64,000 nucleotides of DNA from Saltatorellus ferox (GTDB taxonomy: Bacteria; Planctomycetota; UBA1135; GCA-002686595), in NCBI GenBank assembly GCA_007751475.1, contig CP036434.1, positions 4,841,524-4,905,523 of the forward strand, given 5' to 3'. Made by a program: the position numbers and the translations under genes. The notes under the pieces are model-generated. The model made no database searches. It was not told the origin of the DNA and worked only from the letters and a program-made list of their open reading frames with translations. How positions within the stretch are numbered: the stretch's first letter is position 1; the number at the start of each line of letters is the position of its first letter. This document shows, piece by piece, positions 62,301-64,000 of the stretch.

Positions 62301-63288
62301 TGACGCCAAGCGCCCAGACATCCGCTCGGCCGTCAAGATCGGCGGATTCGCCGCGAAGCTGCTCCGGCGACATGTAGCTGAGCGTTCCGAAGAGGTCGCC
62401 CTCGCGCGTCAGGGCGCTGGTGGAGGAATGACTCTCCGCTGCCGGCGTCCCATCTGGCAGCTCGTGGGAGGTCTCGCGAGCCAGGCCGAAGTCCAGCAGA
62501 ACGGGCTGCCCATCCGGCGTGATCATGAGGTTCGCGGGCTTGACGTCGCGATGCAGCACCCCCGCCTGGTGTGCAGCGTGCAGCGCTCTCGCGGTCCGTT
62601 CGAAGAACCGGAGCACGCTGAACAGCTCGTCGCGATTCCTGGGCACCCAGGGGAGGGTCGGCTCGATCCGCACCGGCGCGCCCGCCTCCGCCCGGGTCCG
62701 ATGGGCGAGGCTCGTCGCCAGATCGACCCCCTGCACGAACCGCATGGCGATGAATGGCTGCGGTCCGTCCACCTCGGCGTCATGCACCTGGGCGAGGCCC
62801 GGGTGCTCCAGCCGGGCGATCGACTCCGCCTCGCGTCGGAAGCGCAGGCGGCGGTCCTCCGTCACGAACATCCCCTTGAGAAGCTTGAGGGCGACTCTTC
62901 GACCCAGACTCACGTCCTCCGCCAGCCAGACCTCGCCCTGGCCGCCGCTTCCGAGCATCCGCAGGAGGCGGTAGCGGCCTGCGAAGACGTCGGTGCCCGC
63001 GCTCTCGCGTCCGGCCCCGTCACTGGAGTGCCCCCCTGGCGCCTTCGACTCGGCCGTCTCCACGGCGCCCTGGAGCCGCAGGTACTCCAGCGCGACCGCC
63101 TTCTCTGCCCTCGGGTACCGCGCGATGTAGGCGCTGAGGGGCCGTACCGCGCCCGCGTCCTCGTCGTCCAGGTAGTCAGCGACGAAGTCGGACACGTCGG
63201 CGGCGATATCGTCCGCGATGCCGTCCAATGGATCACCCGCCAGCTCGCCGTCCCGGCTCGATACAGGTTCTTCGTCGAATGCGGGCAT
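59329..63288 (-). CDS. Membrane Ser/Thr protein kinase with C-terminal WD40-like propeller
   Basis: I take the ATG at 63288 (MPAFDEEPVSS), 1,319 residues; the extra 20 residues from 63348 are Cys/Arg-rich and unlikely. The kinase domain (about 105-385) has the P-loop GSGGQGEVW (113-121), Lys135 (VALKLL), HRDVKPANLM (246-255) and DFGLA (266-270), all catalytic residues intact. A membrane helix (WAAALSVTLVALVAGLVASQ, about 435-455) precedes a long beta-rich region resembling degenerate WD40 blades (VWDAHFLSETHLIAGSVGG, LSPDGGELVLASTIGRIYRW). This layout is common in planctomycetes. The divergent neighbour encodes an ECF sigma factor, a frequent pairing in which the sigma acts with or downstream of the kinase. 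Confidence 0.9.
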   Translation of the reverse strand: MPAFDEEPVSSRDGELAGDPLDGIADDIAADVSDFVADYLDDEDAGAVRPLSAYIARYPRAEKAVALEYLRLQGAVETAESKAPGGHSSDGAGRESAGTDVFAGRYRLLRMLGSGGQGEVWLAEDVSLGRRVALKLLKGMFVTEDRRLRFRREAESIARLEHPGLAQVHDAEVDGPQPFIAMRFVQGVDLATSLAHRTRAEAGAPVRIEPTLPWVPRNRDELFSVLRFFERTARALHAAHQAGVLHRDVKPANLMITPDGQPVLLDFGLARETSHELPDGTPAAESHSSTSALTREGDLFGTLSYMSPEQLRGESADLDGRADVWALGVTLYEALVGERPFSGATPLQLAESIEIGKLEDPRQKNGALTTDVSVVVGTALERSRERRYASALHFAEDLRRILEYEPIHARPAGPLLRFGRWCRREPAWAAALSVTLVALVAGLVASQLALAEQRRLNDKNRAAARASAVALLQQYTPAGALALGLDAVELDDTWLNRSTLYGPLLAMTLIGECEMPMARVWDAHFLSETHLIAGSVGGTVAIFEVRSGDLVASVRLPADVHSLAVGADSRHAYAGLGSGEVVGLSLPPLGANSRVNSSVNSRVDPGASPGAIVVDWSVRVADGAVEDLVSGDGSIYCIAAPGSVLALDARSGQETARYTTDGDELARLELTHGADRLVVGDTVFKRGKKPGRSHFVRILDAHDLSVVAVLDEGEQVVDFDVAGAADVVATLGLSGNSSLYDARSGASLPTVAPLGLRHERLAGARIAVSANGRRLAVGFDIGEPGADDPYEVTPSTLWLYDLDAQRPDGLATWSPGSVQERVLGIQFSPTGDRLAVADASNHVRVFCASDGTGERVHSELTRMTDLRFSPGGSTLASFGIAKLVYLWRTRRSEEAFRVDPIVPGQPEPLVWGAFAGDGEQVVVLEATGRGGVFAAPRPLRRGQRGDGEDEGTDAAGSDPAGPEPGTLLYRLDGGNAEDSGPIDVGADAERARLALSASGTMALWFHSVDGRARLTDLRDGVCVGETVVEGWEPGPIRSLDVVDLGLDGKAGATALLVDTSGVAWVWDLARGPGRLRESRTHGGWRHARMQPGPDLRLLLAAGLEEIVALAPVRAATATGPDWDEQVYEAPDLSPTAPRGIQTWVLSPDGGELVLASTIGRIYRWDTATGTLLATPSLRAPTRWLSYLDRDRVAVASSGPRTHQILGGPSSVIPMAHHSAPIRSMMAAREAGVAISGSESGAVLVWDAASGAPLVRSQLHQGPVLAVAAHGNRATLRVLSCAADGAVVLPLDVIGVARRIAPRRLSLNDESFIETILGGG

Positions 63289-63377
63289 GAAAGTCGTGGG
63301 CGTGGGAGGGCACGAACAGTCTACCCCCCGGCGAGAGCCACACCGCATTCGACCGCCGGCCGTGCTACTCTTCCATC

Positions 63378-63986
63378 GTGGCAGATGCCCCTCTCAACAG
63401 CCTCCAGGGACTCACCCAGCACTACGTCCTCGCCGCCAAGGGAGGCGACGCTGCGGAGTTCGCCCGCCTGTACGAGCACATCGCCCCGGCAGTCTATACC
63501 TGGGCCAACCTGCGACTACGCCCGGAGCAAAAGGCCGTCCTCGATCCGACCGACCTCGTCCAGGAGGTATGGCTCCGCGCCTGGCGCAAGATCGAAGCCT
63601 TCGACGCCGACCGGATCCCGTTTCGATTCTGGATCTTCCGCATCGCCAAGAACGTGGCCCTGGAGGCCTCCCGCCAGGCGCGAAAACCCGATCGGGGACA
63701 GCCGTCCAGCGGCGAACTGGACCCGCTGGACGCCGTGGCGGACACGATCACCGGGGTGAGCGCGCGGGTGGCGCGGGACGAGAGCCTCGCCCGCTTCCAG
63801 GCGGCCGTGGAGGCCCTCCCCGACGGCGAGCGCAAGCTCGTCCTGCACTGCGGGCTCGAGGGACTCCCGCTTCGGGAAGTGGGCGACCGCCTGGGAATCA
63901 GCGAGGAAGCCGCGGGAAAACGGTGGCAGCGCCTGCGCCAAAAGCTCCAGACGACGGATCTACCCGCTTTCCTGCTGGACCTTTAG
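63378..63986 (+). CDS. ECF-family sigma factor linked to Ser/Thr kinase
   Basis: The GTG at 63378 gives 202 residues. Region 2 is LYEHIAPAVYTWANLRLRPE then DPTDLVQEVWLRAWRKIEAF, and region 4 is ALPDGERKLVLHCGLEGLPL with DRLGISEEAAGKRWQRLRQK. It lacks an adjacent anti-sigma gene and starts 89 bases from the divergent Ser/Thr kinase, the arrangement of the kinase-linked ECF groups typical of planctomycetes. Phosphorylation by the kinase is the probable activation route (inference). Confidence 0.9.
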   Translation: MADAPLNSLQGLTQHYVLAAKGGDAAEFARLYEHIAPAVYTWANLRLRPEQKAVLDPTDLVQEVWLRAWRKIEAFDADRIPFRFWIFRIAKNVALEASRQARKPDRGQPSSGELDPLDAVADTITGVSARVARDESLARFQAAVEALPDGERKLVLHCGLEGLPLREVGDRLGISEEAAGKRWQRLRQKLQTTDLPAFLLDL

Positions 63987-64000
63987 CGCGACCTCCGGGC

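Overview
The window is GC-rich, gene-dense bacterial chromosome, most likely from a planctomycete of the Poly30 / Saltatorellus-like type. I infer this from gene content, not from a marker gene. Three secreted proteins share a C-terminal module around TQGFVxxPGGSxGNLC and a final NF(T/S)xxxxV. There is a sulfatase, a Ser/Thr kinase with a beta-propeller-like tail beside an ECF sigma gene, a di-haem cytochrome c peroxidase, an ABC-2 permease fused to a CPBP protease, and large exported proteins with carboxypeptidase-regulatory-like repeats. No rRNA, tRNA or CRISPR was found.

Layout. 1-6.0 kb is an accessory island: a DUF5372-like fragment, an internal fragment of an IS91-family transposase, a gene cut off by that fragment, two AT-richer exported-protein genes, and an apparently full-length copy of the same transposase in the same orientation. 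6.2-19.1 kb is mostly housekeeping: aldehyde dehydrogenase, di-haem peroxidase and a divergent c-type cytochrome, lepB, a four-gene translationally coupled M24 peptidase/ABC-2 exporter operon, a sulfatase and rsmG. 19.2-29.4 kb holds a frameshifted exported-protein gene, a large anchored protein, a NodT/TolC-like lipoprotein, a subtilase and an unusual EamA-transporter/sialidase-like fusion. 29.2-31.9 kb has a 60-aa basic protein, apaH, a methyltransferase and Hsp20.

31.9-33.1 kb is non-coding and is a 1.2-kb imperfect palindrome. It has outer arms of about 240-260 bp, inner 119-bp tandem units (about three on the left, two inverted on the right) and a heptamer tandem repeat at the centre. 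33.2-40.6 kb encodes an RNA methyltransferase, a secreted protein, a DprE1/DprE2-like epimerase pair and a UvrD-type helicase.

42.1-49.6 kb is the most interesting region. It is a tight seven-gene operon: CfaS-like methyltransferase, fatty-acid desaturase, COG2907-type flavin oxidoreductase, DUF1365, a second CfaS-like methyltransferase, DUF2878, and a stand-alone cobalamin-binding protein. The last protein carries both the DxHxxG B12 motif and the W-x9-EH motif of CarH/LitR photoreceptors but has no DNA-binding domain. It converges on an ECF sigma/RskA-type anti-sigma pair. In other bacteria related lipid genes (cyclopropane/furan fatty acids) are induced by light or singlet oxygen, so I infer a light- or photo-oxidative-stress-responsive membrane-lipid remodelling module. 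51.8-64 kb has a 1,504-aa membrane-anchored coiled-coil protein, a small Lys/Arg-rich protein, another secreted protein, and a divergent kinase/ECF sigma pair.
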